A stretch of DNA of 64,000 nt, from assembly GCF_021556475.1 (NCBI RefSeq), contig NZ_JAKGBZ010000015.1, forward strand, positions 19,407 through 83,406, written 5' to 3'. The notes below the pieces were generated by a model that saw only the letters and a list, made by a program, of their open reading frames with translations, made no database searches and was not told where the DNA came from. Source of the stretch: Acidiphilium iwatense. Its GTDB lineage: Bacteria > Pseudomonadota > Alphaproteobacteria > Acetobacterales > Acetobacteraceae. This document shows positions 43,401 through 52,928 of the stretch, in pieces (position 1 is the stretch's first letter; each line of letters begins with the position of its first letter). The translations under genes were made by a program, and so were the position numbers.

Positions 43401-45651
43401 CCGGGAGAACCTTGCGAGAAGCGCCGCTGACCTTAGGGCGGCAGGGGAGTCGGAGCAGTTTCTGCCCGCCCTGTTCTGTTCGCCGACCATGGAACTCGGC
43501 GTCGATATTTCGGCGCTCAACGCCGTCTATCTGCGAAATGTGCCGCCGACGCCGGCCAACTACGCGCAACGCGCCGGCCGTGCGGGTCGCTCCGGACAGG
43601 CCGCCGTCATCGTGACCTATTGCGCGGCCCAATCGCCTCACGACCAGTACTTCTTTGAACGGCGCGACGAGATGGTGGCCGGCGTCGTTCGCCCTCCTGC
43701 CCTCGACATCACCAATGAAGAGCTCGTCCGTTCGCACCTACACGCCGTCTGGCTTGCCGAGGCGAAGCTCGCCCTGTCTCCGGACATCCCGGAAATCCTC
43801 GACCTGACGCAGACGGGATACCCGCTGAAGGCGGAGATCGGCGAGGTGGTTGACCGACCTGAACTGTCGACTGCGTCGCGCGCGCCGATGAAGCGCGTTC
43901 TCGATCAGATTCTTGCTTCGGTGGATGGCCGCAAGCCGGTCTGGATGAGTGAACCGGATGACTTTGTTTCCTCGGTCGCCCAGCGTGCGCCGCAGGATTT
44001 CGATCGCGCCTTCGATCGATGGCGAGAGCTTTACAACTCCGCCCGAACACAGCTGATCGAGGCCAATGCGCGCTCCGAGATCACAGGCCTCTCGGCTGCG
44101 GACCGTCGCCGCATCAAGGCCTCGCAGATGCAGGCGAGCGACCAGATCGCCATTCTCGAACAGGGCAAGGCCTCGAACGGCTCGGATTTCTACTCCTACC
44201 GCTATCTCGCGACCGAAGGCTTCCTGCCGGGCTACAATTTCCCCCGATTGCCGCTCTACGCCTTCATTCCCGGCGAGGGGAAAACCGGCTCCTTCCTCCA
44301 GCGCGCGCGTTTCCTGGCAATTTCGGAGTTCGGTCCGCGTAGCCTGATCTATCACGAAGGCCGCGCTTACCGGGTCATGAAAGCGAAGCTGCCGCCGGAA
44401 GTGCGAACCGGTGACGGGTCGGAACTCGCTACCAGGGACATTTTCATCTGCTCGAACTGTGGCGCGTGCCACGACGGCGAGGTTGAGCGCTGCCACGCCT
44501 GCAACAGCCCGATGGCCGGTGAGACGCCCGTGCAGCGGACGCTCAGGATCGACAACGTCGAGGCCGCGCCGGCCGAGCGGATCACGGCGAATGACGAAGA
44601 GCGCGTCCGCCAAGGCTTCGATATTCAGACAGTGTTTTCCTGGCCGAAGCGCGACGGCCGAGTGCAGATTACCGAGGCCGATTTCCGCTGCGAAGATGCG
44701 TCGATCCTCAATCTGCAATACGCCAATAGCGCCGAGATCAGCCGGATCAACAAAGGGCTAAAGCGACGGGCCAACCAGACGGTCTTCGGCTTCTATATCG
44801 ATCCGCGCAGTGGTTATTGGGCGAAATCGGACGACGAAGATCCCGATGTCGACGTGCCGCCAGACGTCGTGAGGCCGGTTCGCATCGTTCCCATCGTCCG
44901 GGATCACAAGAACGCGCTGCTCTTCCGTTTCAACAAGCCAACGGCCTATGCGCCCGAGACGATCGTCACCGTTCAGCACGCCTTGATGAGAGGCATTGAG
45001 GTCGTCTTCCAGCTCGAGGAGGGCGAGGTCCTCGGCGAGCCGCTGCCCGCCCGCGACAACCGGCGCGCCGTCCTGGCCTATGAAGCTACGGAGGGCGGCG
45101 CCGGCGTTTTGAGTCGCCTGATCGAGGAGCCGCAGGCGCTCGGTAAGGTGGCCCGTGAAGCGCTGAGCCTGATGCATTTCGAGAAGGTCGATGAAGCAAT
45201 CGTGGCTGGCGACGCCAAGCTGCTCGCCAGCCACGATGGAGAGGCCTGCGTGCGTGGGTGCTATCGGTGCTTGCTCTCCTACTTCAACCAGCCGGATCAC
45301 GAGCTGATCGACCGGACAAGCGAAGAAGCGAAACAGATGCTCGTCGATCTGGCGCGCGGACAGGTTGTGCCTGCGGCAGCGCCGGGTGATTCGGCCGAGC
45401 GTGGAGGATGGGCGAATGCCTTCAAGGACGCCGGGCTTCCGCCCCCTGATAGCTCGCCTGTCTGCTTTTCCGAGCAGGAGATGAGCTTCGCCTGGCGCAG
45501 TCACTTCATCGCCGCCTGCGTCTCTCCACTAACCGAGGCAACGCGACAGGAAGCTGAATCAAAGGGCTGGACGCTGTTCGAGTTGCCGGGAACGGCTGCC
45601 GCAGGCGTGCCCGACGCAATGATCTCGATCTTCGGGGGGACGTCCCGATGA
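40471..45651 (+). CDS. Giant DUF1998 superfamily-2 helicase (DrmA/DruE-like)
   Basis: 1726 residues, first gene of the defence operon. Helicase motifs: GTGSGKS (108-114), DELH box (230-233), GTSATM (264-269), then after a long insert FCSPTMELGVDIS and QRAGRAGR (about 1033-1040). Zinc-type cysteine clusters are visible at CRECGH (about 458), CPCC (about 570), CSNCGACH...CHAC (about 1326-1345) and the DUF1998 signature EATEGGAGVL with CxxxCYRC (about 1592). DUF1998 helicases include DISARM DrmA and Druantia DruE. The length exceeds a usual DrmA and approaches DruE. It likely translocates on or unwinds phage DNA. Its stop overlaps the next start by 4 bases. Confidence 0.85.
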   Translation: MKAFEFDHRLIDSYARFSRSFSTVRSDDLKAEINRQYDAGRFWPDSLLSLNPQYLKGPTVDALVASGDLDEATGRIFRFGATPVQFHRHQAQSIAKARAGQSYVVTTGTGSGKSLCFFVPVVDAIVRARKAGRPRRTSAIIVYPMNALANSQIKEIERFISQSGLPNEIKPIVRRYTGQESQEDRQRIADDPPDILLTNFMMAELLLTRQDSLDTKVIENASGLDFIVLDELHTYRGRQGADVAILVRRLRNRCTPDKAPICIGTSATMASEGSDANRAQAVADVASRLFGTSIGPESVIDESLRRATDDRLKLEDARPKLASVLTSAIPDDLTDEVLKEHPLAVWAELAIGLEDAQELKRKKPIDFGKAVALLSKDSGVEFETCRSSLETFLTRISLPETERGGLGTGAFLAFKLHQFISGAGEVFTTLTEKPRNVLFEGQLEDPSAPGHRLYPTRFCRECGHEVHVVAKTEDAEGALFLPRNIDDAPLDDQEGDAAGYLTPTGDGDPDYAFTSEIESYPEDWREERNGVERLRANRKRRAPQMVAVAPDGRYGSSGKNFWFIPGKFGFCPCCLDQPHPSMRERTKLAGLSGEGRSSATTLLVATALEWMNRRNSGVPTDKRKLLGFTDNRQDAALQAGHFNDFLFVSLLRGAILRAVLDAGDDGLTEDEFGLRIVRALGFTAANRDARIHWMLDPEAGAVIREDAQRSLQKVLAHRLWTDLRRGWRYTNPSLSVLRLIDVEFIGLDDIVEDTERLTAIRPEFGALDAPARKVMLKKLLGAMLDGLAVGTEALDPTVLEGVAQKSRNLLRAPWTIDIKETPRSRTTLFLQAPGKDQVGLREEQTIVRAGHNSRIGRLINRKSVIGIKLGKNDYLTVMTGLMDLLAREGLVSRVDLEKDLQGWRLSPSAVRVVPGEAIRSGAAQGNRYFHDLYNEIAADLKAGQSSFWGLEGREHTAQVSQRQREWREWRFRHEKEDRENLARSAADLRAAGESEQFLPALFCSPTMELGVDISALNAVYLRNVPPTPANYAQRAGRAGRSGQAAVIVTYCAAQSPHDQYFFERRDEMVAGVVRPPALDITNEELVRSHLHAVWLAEAKLALSPDIPEILDLTQTGYPLKAEIGEVVDRPELSTASRAPMKRVLDQILASVDGRKPVWMSEPDDFVSSVAQRAPQDFDRAFDRWRELYNSARTQLIEANARSEITGLSAADRRRIKASQMQASDQIAILEQGKASNGSDFYSYRYLATEGFLPGYNFPRLPLYAFIPGEGKTGSFLQRARFLAISEFGPRSLIYHEGRAYRVMKAKLPPEVRTGDGSELATRDIFICSNCGACHDGEVERCHACNSPMAGETPVQRTLRIDNVEAAPAERITANDEERVRQGFDIQTVFSWPKRDGRVQITEADFRCEDASILNLQYANSAEISRINKGLKRRANQTVFGFYIDPRSGYWAKSDDEDPDVDVPPDVVRPVRIVPIVRDHKNALLFRFNKPTAYAPETIVTVQHALMRGIEVVFQLEEGEVLGEPLPARDNRRAVLAYEATEGGAGVLSRLIEEPQALGKVAREALSLMHFEKVDEAIVAGDAKLLASHDGEACVRGCYRCLLSYFNQPDHELIDRTSEEAKQMLVDLARGQVVPAAAPGDSAERGGWANAFKDAGLPPPDSSPVCFSEQEMSFAWRSHFIAACVSPLTEATRQEAESKGWTLFELPGTAAAGVPDAMISIFGGTSR

Positions 45652-48413
45652 CGGTGAACTTTGCCCCTGGAGATCTGGTCCGCGCCCGTGGGCGCGAATG
45701 GGTCGCGTTGCCTTCGCCTCAGGACGGCATTCTGGCGCTCCGCCCGCTCTCGGGCAGCGAGAGCGATACGGTGATCCTCGACCCGACGCTTGAGATTCTC
45801 CCGGTCGAGCCTGCCCGTTTCGATCTGCCGACCGACGCCACCACAACAGTTCAGGCGAAAGCGGCACTGCTCGCGGATGCGATGCGTCTGACATTGCGCC
45901 GCGGTGCGGGCCCCTTCCGGTCCGCCGCACAACTCGCCTTCGAACCCCGGACCTATCAACTCGTGCCCTTGCTGATGGCTCTTCGCCTGTCGGTCCCGCG
46001 CCTGCTCATTGCGGACGACGTCGGCATCGGCAAGACGATCGAGGCCGGCCTGATCCTGCGCGAGCTGATGGATCGAGGCGAGGTCGATGCCTTCTCCGTG
46101 CTCTGCCCGCCGCATCTTGTCGAGCAATGGGTGGGGGAGCTGAAGTCCCGGTTCGGGATCGATGCCGTTGCAGTCACGTCCGGCACCGCAAGCAGGTTGG
46201 AAAGAGGCCTGCCGCTCGCCCAGACTCTCTTCAACGCCTACCCATACACTGTCGTCAGCCTCGATTACATCAAGGCGGAAAAGCGTCGAGAAGGCTTTGC
46301 GCGCGCCTGTCCGGATTTCGTCATTGTCGACGAGGCGCACGCTTGTGTCGGCACGCATCAGGGCCGACAACAGCGCTTCGAGCTTCTGTCCGGACTGGCG
46401 CGTGATCCGGATCGGCGGATGGTTCTTCTGACAGCGACGCCGCATTCGGGTGACGAAGAAGCGTTCGCACGGCTGCTTTCGCTGATCGAGCCTTCGTTTG
46501 CGTCCATGAGTTTCGAGGATGCCCGGTATCGCGAGCGCCTAGCGCGGCATTTCGTGCAGCGTCGCCGTATCGACCTCGTCTCCGGCGAATGGCACGAAAG
46601 TCGCGCGTTCCCGAAGCATGAGACGACCGAGTTTCCGTACCGGCTGTCGAGGGCGCATCTCGAATTCCAGGAAGCAGTCCTGGATTACTGTTTCGGCATC
46701 GTATCGCGCGCGGCAGGCGGGCAACGGGAACGGCGCCTGGCATTCTGGGGAACATTGGCGCTGATGCGTTGTGTCGGTTCTTCGCCGGCCGCCGGTCTTA
46801 GCGCCCTACGGAACCGTATCGCCAACGAGACCGATCGCCTCGAACCGCAGATCTATGACGAAGACGGCGACGACGAGGACGCCGTCGATCTTGAGCCCGG
46901 CACTGCCTTCGACGCCGATCCGGAACTGCTCGCCTTGATGCGCCGCGCCGAGGCCTTGGCGGCGGAGCCCGATCCGAAACTCGCCGCTTTGGTGGATGCG
47001 CTGACACCGCTGATTAAGAAGGGCGCCAATCCCGTCGTTTTCTGCCGATACCTCGCAACGGCCGAGCATGTCCGAGATGGGCTGCGCAGGGCGTTCCCGA
47101 AGCTGACCATCGAGTCCGTGACGGGGGTGCTGACCCCAGACGAACGGCGTGACCGTGTCGCCGACATGGCGCCGGCGGACGACGACAAGCAAGTGCAGCG
47201 CCTTCTCGTCGCCACGGACTGCCTGTCCGAAGGGATCAATCTGCAGCAGCTCCTCGACGCCGTCGTCCACTACGATCTGTCGTGGAACCCGACCCGACAT
47301 CAGCAGCGCGAAGGACGCGTCGATCGCTTCGGCCAACCGGCGGAAGTGGTCCGGTCGATCATGATGTTCTCGCCCGACAGCGCGATCGACGGCGCCGTCC
47401 TGGATGTGATCCTCCGCAAGGCGGAGGAGATCCGCAAAGCGACGGGCGTGACCGTTCCACTGCCCGATGAACGCGGCCCGGTGACCGACGCTTTGATGGC
47501 GTCGATGATGCTGCGCCGGGGCGTGCCCCGCCAGATGACACTCGATCTGCGCCTCGACGACGGCACGAGCGCGATGGAGGCACGCTGGCGCGACGCTGAG
47601 GAAAATGAAAAGCGGTCCCGTGCCCGGTTCGCGCAGAATGCGATGAAGCCGCAGGAAGTCGCGCCGGAATGGGAGAAGGTCCGGGCGCTTCTCGGCTCTC
47701 CGGCGGACGCCCGGGTGTTTGTCGAACGCGCCATGGCGCGCTTCGGCGTTCCACTCGAAGTGCGCAAAACGGTCCTCCTTGCCCATCTCGGGGCACTGGA
47801 TGCTGGTTTGCGAGACCGACTGGCTGGGTTGGATCTAGCTGGATCCGTGCGCCTGGCGACAGCCGAACCCGCGCCGTCCGGCACGGCCCTACTGACAAGG
47901 ACGCATCCGCTGACCGCCACGCTCGCCGAGGCGCTTGTCGAGGCGTCGCTCGATCCGGAGTCCCTGTCCGGGCTTGGTATCGGCCGGGTGGGCGCATGGC
48001 CGAGCGCGGCCGTCCAGCAGCTGACCCGCGTCGCTCTGCTGCGTGTGCGCTTCAAGCTGACCGTTCACGCTCGCAAGGAGCGATTGCTGCTGGCGGAAGA
48101 AGCTGCCCTCGTGGCGATCCAGGGCGATCGCATTGTGGCAGCCAGCGAGGCTGCCCGAGACCTGCTCAACGCCCCGGCGACAGCCGATCTCGCGCCCGTC
48201 GCGCGTGACAGGTTTATCGCCAAGGCGAAAGAGGACTTGCCAATCTTGCTCGCAGGACCGATCGCGAGCTTCGTCCGCTCGCGCGCGCAAGAACTGATGG
48301 CGGATCACGCCCGCCTCCGCGCTGCTTCCGGCTCTGCATCGCGCGTCACCGTGGAGGCTATGCAGCCGCCGGACGTGATCGGCTTGTTTGCGCTGATGCC
48401 AGGGGAGGCCTGA
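45648..48413 (+). CDS. SNF2/RapA-like helicase, DISARM DrmD-like
   Basis: 921 residues. An SH3-like N-terminal segment (GDLVRARGREWVALPSP) is followed by the SNF2 core: DDVGIGKTIEAG (Walker A 126-130), VDEAH (228-231), TATPHSG (262-268) and SWNPTRHQQREGRVDRFGQ (motif VI, about 545-563). The C-terminal 300 residues are helical. Proteins of this type are DrmD of class 1 DISARM. Overlap by 4 bases with the DUF1998 helicase gene and a 3-base gap to the methylase gene show one transcription unit. Confidence 0.87.
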   Translation: MTVNFAPGDLVRARGREWVALPSPQDGILALRPLSGSESDTVILDPTLEILPVEPARFDLPTDATTTVQAKAALLADAMRLTLRRGAGPFRSAAQLAFEPRTYQLVPLLMALRLSVPRLLIADDVGIGKTIEAGLILRELMDRGEVDAFSVLCPPHLVEQWVGELKSRFGIDAVAVTSGTASRLERGLPLAQTLFNAYPYTVVSLDYIKAEKRREGFARACPDFVIVDEAHACVGTHQGRQQRFELLSGLARDPDRRMVLLTATPHSGDEEAFARLLSLIEPSFASMSFEDARYRERLARHFVQRRRIDLVSGEWHESRAFPKHETTEFPYRLSRAHLEFQEAVLDYCFGIVSRAAGGQRERRLAFWGTLALMRCVGSSPAAGLSALRNRIANETDRLEPQIYDEDGDDEDAVDLEPGTAFDADPELLALMRRAEALAAEPDPKLAALVDALTPLIKKGANPVVFCRYLATAEHVRDGLRRAFPKLTIESVTGVLTPDERRDRVADMAPADDDKQVQRLLVATDCLSEGINLQQLLDAVVHYDLSWNPTRHQQREGRVDRFGQPAEVVRSIMMFSPDSAIDGAVLDVILRKAEEIRKATGVTVPLPDERGPVTDALMASMMLRRGVPRQMTLDLRLDDGTSAMEARWRDAEENEKRSRARFAQNAMKPQEVAPEWEKVRALLGSPADARVFVERAMARFGVPLEVRKTVLLAHLGALDAGLRDRLAGLDLAGSVRLATAEPAPSGTALLTRTHPLTATLAEALVEASLDPESLSGLGIGRVGAWPSAAVQQLTRVALLRVRFKLTVHARKERLLLAEEAALVAIQGDRIVAASEAARDLLNAPATADLAPVARDRFIAKAKEDLPILLAGPIASFVRSRAQELMADHARLRAASGSASRVTVEAMQPPDVIGLFALMPGEA

Positions 48414-48416
48414 GCT

Positions 48417-51400
48417 ATGGCGCGCAAGCCCGTCACCGATATGTCGGCCTGGCCCTCGCTCACGCTCGAGGGAAACCTGATCGCGCCAGCCATGATCGCC
48501 GGCATCGATCGCCGGCAGGCGCCCGAGCAGACCGAAGCGGACTACCGTATCCGCAAGGGGCTGACGATCCGTGAGGAAATTTCGACTGCCTTCCGTGTTG
48601 GCCAGTCCCACTTCGATGCTTTCGCAAAGCTGCACAACCCATCGGCCGAGGCGACGCGGCGATTCGCGCGCGCCTTCCTGGCCGAAACCTTCGGCTTCGA
48701 CGATCTCGCCCCGGCGGATGGCGCTGTCGCGTTCCTGGCCGGCGGACGCGTGCCTGTCGTTGTCGTGCCGCCGGCCGAAGAGAAGCTCGACCGGCGCAGC
48801 CCGACGCTCTCGACGGATCGTTCGCGGTCGCCAGCCTTCGCGCTTCAGGATTATCTCAACGACAGCGATGTCGCACTTTGGGGCTTGGTGACAAACGGTG
48901 CGGTCATCCGCCTGATGCGGGACAACGCGTCATTGACGCGCCCCGCCTATATCGAAGCTGACCTTACAGCGATCTTCACCAACGAGGACGCGGCCTCCTT
49001 CGCGGTCCTTTGGTCGCTGATCCATCGGACCCGTTTCGGCGCCGCTGGCACGCCAGCGACGGATTGTGTGCTGGAGCGCTGGCGCGACGCCGGAGCGCGA
49101 GAGGGCGAGGCGGCGCGCGACCGGCTGGCCAGCCAGGTCGAAGTGGCGCTGAAAGTTCTCGGTTCAGGTTTCCTGGAAGCCAATCCCGACCTCGCGGCCC
49201 GGCTGCGCTCCGGTGAGGTCAACCTGACCGAATGGTTCAACGAGCTTCTGCGCCTCGTCTATCGCCTGATCTTCCTGATGGTGGCCGAAGACCGGAACCT
49301 GCTCCACCCGGACATCGCCAAACCGGAAGCGCGTAGGCTCTACGTCGAAGGCTACAGCCTCGCGGAGCTGCGCGCGCAATGCGTCCGCGCGGCGTCTTGG
49401 GACAAGCACCACGACCGCTTCGAGGCCATCAAGATCGTCTTTCGCTCCCTGGCCCACGGCCAGCCAGCTCTGGGTTTGCCGGCGCTGGGCGGGTTGTTCG
49501 CTGCCGATATGCTGCCACATCTGGCAACGGCGCGTCTGCGCAACCGCGCTTTCATGGAGGCGCTCTACCGGCTTTCATGGCTCTCCGACAATGCCAGTCT
49601 GGTCCCGGTCAACTGGCGGGCGATGGAGACCGAGGAACTCGGCTCGGTCTATGAATCGCTCCTGGAGCTGCAACCGCAACTCGGTGACGATGGCAAGACG
49701 TTGCGCTTTGCCTCGGAGACGGCCGAGCAGAAGGGCAACCAGCGCAAGACCACGGGCTCCTACTACACCCCGGATAGCCTGGTGCAGGCGCTGCTCGACA
49801 CCGCGCTTGATCCTGTCCTCGACAAGAGCGAGGCGGCGACCGACCCCGCCGCCGCGCTGCTAAAGCTGAGTGTCATCGATCCCGCTTGCGGCTCCGGCCA
49901 TTTCCTTTTGGCCGCGGCCCGCCGGATAGCAACGCGGGTGGCGCGTATCCGCACCGAGGGCACGCCGTCGCTCGCCGACTTCCGCCACGCGCTCCGCGAT
50001 GTGGCCCGCAATTGCGTCCACGGCGTAGACCGCAATCCAATGGCGGTGGAACTGACCAAGGTCGCGCTGTGGATCGAGACGGTGGACCCCGGCTTGCCGC
50101 TCGGCTTCTTTGATGCGCAGATTCGTTGCGGCGACGCGCTGCTTGGTGTGTTCGACCTGAAGGTGCTGGAGGAAGGCATCCCCGACGTCGCCTACAAGCC
50201 GCTGACCGGCGACGACAAGGATGTAACGAAATACTACGCACAGAAAAACAGGCGTGAGCAGGCGGAGAAAGGCCGTGTTGCAGAGGGGTTCGGCTTCAAC
50301 AGTGCCCGCGACCTGCTGCGTGATTTCGAAGCCCTGCGCGCCATGCCCGAGAACACGGTCGAGCAAATCGAGGCTAAAGCGCAACGCCTACGGGCCTTAA
50401 CGGCACAGGGGGCTTCCGCCTGGCAGCTTGAGACGGCATGTGACCTCTACGTTGCGGCATTCCTGACGCCAAAGACGAAAGGCGGGCCCTACGCGGGGCC
50501 GGACGGGATGCCGCGCCGGGGCGCTGAGATGGTGCCAACGTCGGGCACCATCTGGGAGTGGCTGCGTGGCGTCGAGCCGAATGGCCCAATGTTGGGCGCG
50601 TGCGACCAAACCGTACGCCGCGCTCGCGCCTTCCACTGGCCGCTGGAATTCCCGAATGTCGTGCAGCGCGGCGGCTTCGACGTTGTATTGGGGAATCCAC
50701 CATGGGAGCGAATTAAACTTCAGGAAAAAGAGTTCTTTGCCTCACGAGACGCAGAGATCGCTACAGCGCCCAACAAAGCGGTACGTGACCGACTCATCAA
50801 GGCACTGTGCGATGCCGAGCCAGGCACGGCAAAGCGTGCCCTATTCGAGGAGTTCGAAGCTGAAAAGCGCCTTTCAGAAGCGAACTCGACGTTTGTTCGT
50901 GTTCCAAGCGCCGATTCTGGACGATTTCCACTTACTGGGACTGGTGACGTTAACACCTATGCGCTTTTCGCCGAGCTTTTCTCGAAGCTTGGAGGAGAGT
51001 TTGGTCGTGCTGGTGTGATTGTTCCAACCGGCGTAGCCACCGACGCTACCACAGCGCCGTTCTTCGCCAATTTAGTGTCAGAAAAGCGGCTTGCCGGACT
51101 ATTTGATTTCGAGAATCGGGAGCGGATATTTCCAGGGGTGTATTTCCGTGTGAAGTTCTGCCTACTCACACTCGGGCATCGAGAGAACGCCGCGCGATTT
51201 GCATTTTTTCTAACCGACCCAGCGCAATTGGCTGAGTCTGAGCGCACATTCACCCTCTCTCTTGAGCAGATCGCCGCCATCAATCCAAATACACGGACGG
51301 CGCCAGTATTCCGGTCTCGTTCCGACGCAGAGTTGACTGCTAAAATCTACCGTAACGTCCCGGTTTTCATTGACGAGAGCGGAGGAGAACCGGGTAATCC

Positions 51401-52928
51401 ATGGGGTGCAAGCTTCATGACCATGTTCCACATGTCAAACGACAGTGGTCTCTTCCGCACAGCACCGGAGCTAGAAAAGCAAGGCTTTGCCCGTCACGGG
51501 GCGGACTGGTTACCCAAAGGCGCTGGCACCGCGGAGGATGACTCGCGTCAGCTCGTACCGCTCTATGAAGGCAAGATGATTCATCAGTTCGATCACCGGC
51601 GTGGTGATTTCGCGTTGGCCAAGGAACGAGGGGACGCTGACTATCGGGAGATTCCGTCGCCTCCAATGGACCGAATGCAAGACGTTTCGTTCGAAATTAC
51701 CCCGCGGTATTGGGTTCCGATGCACGAGGTCAAAGCGCGCCTCCGTACAAGAGCTTATACGCGCGGTTGGCTTACAGGTTGGCGCGATATAACGAATGCC
51801 ACGAATGAACGAACCGTCATAGCGTCTGCAATCCCAACAGTGGCGGTGAATCACAAATTGCCGCTATTTTTTACCGAAAGAAGCGTTGCTGAACAGGTGG
51901 CGCTACTGGGAAACCTAAATTCGTTAGTTTTGGACTTTGTTGCACGACAGAAAGTCGGTGGGACTAATTTAGCATATTTCTTTCTGAGACAGTTCCCGGT
52001 TCTTTCGCCCGCCTTCTATACCAGCGAACGCCTTCGCTTTGTCACATCTCGGGTGCTGGAACTCACCTACACCTCTCGCAGCCTCGCGCCCTTTGCCCGC
52101 GATTTAGGTTACGACGGCGCGCCATTCGTCTGGAACGAGGAGCGGCGCGCTAGTCTTCGCGCGGATCTCGACGCCTTCTATGCCCGCGCCTACGGCCTAA
52201 CTCGCGACGAACTGCGCTACATCCTCGACCCAGCCGATGCAAAAGGTCCCGGCTATCCCTCGGAAACCTTTCGCGTGCTTAAGGAGAGGGAAGTTCGTGA
52301 GCGAGGCGAATACCTTACCCGCCAGTTGGTTCTAGACGCATGGGATCGGATGGAGGCCGATGCGACGTTCGCAAATCTCGGACTCAGTGCAAGCCAGATC
52401 GCGGGTACAGCACCAACCATTCAAAAACCCGCCCTCGTCACTCTGCCCGATGGTGCTTGGATGCGCGCAGCGCAGCAGCCGAACGACGCAGGTGCTGCGC
52501 TGACCGCGATCCTCAAGTCGATCAACGGTCCGACTCCGAGTCGTACCGTCCGTCTCGCGGCGGCAATGATGCTGGAACCGCACCTTCTGACGCCATTGCT
52601 CCCGGAAGCACGGGCAAGGGAGTGGCGACGCCTGGTCGGGCAGGAATCACAGCCGCGCACTGGCAATGTGGTCGGCTTCGCAGCGCGCACCAATCAAGGC
52701 TGGGGCACCGCCGTCTCCAACCATCGCGGCAATGGGCGACTGATTGAAACCCTATCGGTGGGAACATGGGCGCCAGGGCCTGGCCTTGATGCCTTCGACA
52801 CCGCCGGTTGGCCGGACGGCCGGGCAGGATTCGTGCTGGAAGCACTGGCTGCGCTCGACCTGAATGCGACCGTCACCTCAATGCCGGACGAGGTTCGGGA
52901 TTGGATCGCGCATGCCTCAGCAGCATGA
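48417..52928 (+). CDS. Very large N6-adenine DNA methylase (Eco57I/PglX/DrmMI-like)
   Basis: 1503 residues. About 480 helical N-terminal residues, then TTGSYYTPDSLVQALLD and motif I DPACGSGHF (488-496), HGVDRNPMAVELTKVALWIE, and the catalytic motif IV NPPW (760-763). The C-terminal 700 residues hold the target-recognition region and helices. It should methylate adenine in the host to mark self, as DrmMI does in class 1 DISARM. I see no N-terminal PD-(D/E)XK, so it is not a self-contained type IIG enzyme. Base composition drops to AT-richer around 50700-52000, which may mark a recombined target-recognition part. Confidence 0.87.
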   Translation: MARKPVTDMSAWPSLTLEGNLIAPAMIAGIDRRQAPEQTEADYRIRKGLTIREEISTAFRVGQSHFDAFAKLHNPSAEATRRFARAFLAETFGFDDLAPADGAVAFLAGGRVPVVVVPPAEEKLDRRSPTLSTDRSRSPAFALQDYLNDSDVALWGLVTNGAVIRLMRDNASLTRPAYIEADLTAIFTNEDAASFAVLWSLIHRTRFGAAGTPATDCVLERWRDAGAREGEAARDRLASQVEVALKVLGSGFLEANPDLAARLRSGEVNLTEWFNELLRLVYRLIFLMVAEDRNLLHPDIAKPEARRLYVEGYSLAELRAQCVRAASWDKHHDRFEAIKIVFRSLAHGQPALGLPALGGLFAADMLPHLATARLRNRAFMEALYRLSWLSDNASLVPVNWRAMETEELGSVYESLLELQPQLGDDGKTLRFASETAEQKGNQRKTTGSYYTPDSLVQALLDTALDPVLDKSEAATDPAAALLKLSVIDPACGSGHFLLAAARRIATRVARIRTEGTPSLADFRHALRDVARNCVHGVDRNPMAVELTKVALWIETVDPGLPLGFFDAQIRCGDALLGVFDLKVLEEGIPDVAYKPLTGDDKDVTKYYAQKNRREQAEKGRVAEGFGFNSARDLLRDFEALRAMPENTVEQIEAKAQRLRALTAQGASAWQLETACDLYVAAFLTPKTKGGPYAGPDGMPRRGAEMVPTSGTIWEWLRGVEPNGPMLGACDQTVRRARAFHWPLEFPNVVQRGGFDVVLGNPPWERIKLQEKEFFASRDAEIATAPNKAVRDRLIKALCDAEPGTAKRALFEEFEAEKRLSEANSTFVRVPSADSGRFPLTGTGDVNTYALFAELFSKLGGEFGRAGVIVPTGVATDATTAPFFANLVSEKRLAGLFDFENRERIFPGVYFRVKFCLLTLGHRENAARFAFFLTDPAQLAESERTFTLSLEQIAAINPNTRTAPVFRSRSDAELTAKIYRNVPVFIDESGGEPGNPWGASFMTMFHMSNDSGLFRTAPELEKQGFARHGADWLPKGAGTAEDDSRQLVPLYEGKMIHQFDHRRGDFALAKERGDADYREIPSPPMDRMQDVSFEITPRYWVPMHEVKARLRTRAYTRGWLTGWRDITNATNERTVIASAIPTVAVNHKLPLFFTERSVAEQVALLGNLNSLVLDFVARQKVGGTNLAYFFLRQFPVLSPAFYTSERLRFVTSRVLELTYTSRSLAPFARDLGYDGAPFVWNEERRASLRADLDAFYARAYGLTRDELRYILDPADAKGPGYPSETFRVLKEREVRERGEYLTRQLVLDAWDRMEADATFANLGLSASQIAGTAPTIQKPALVTLPDGAWMRAAQQPNDAGAALTAILKSINGPTPSRTVRLAAAMMLEPHLLTPLLPEARAREWRRLVGQESQPRTGNVVGFAARTNQGWGTAVSNHRGNGRLIETLSVGTWAPGPGLDAFDTAGWPDGRAGFVLEALAALDLNATVTSMPDEVRDWIAHASAA

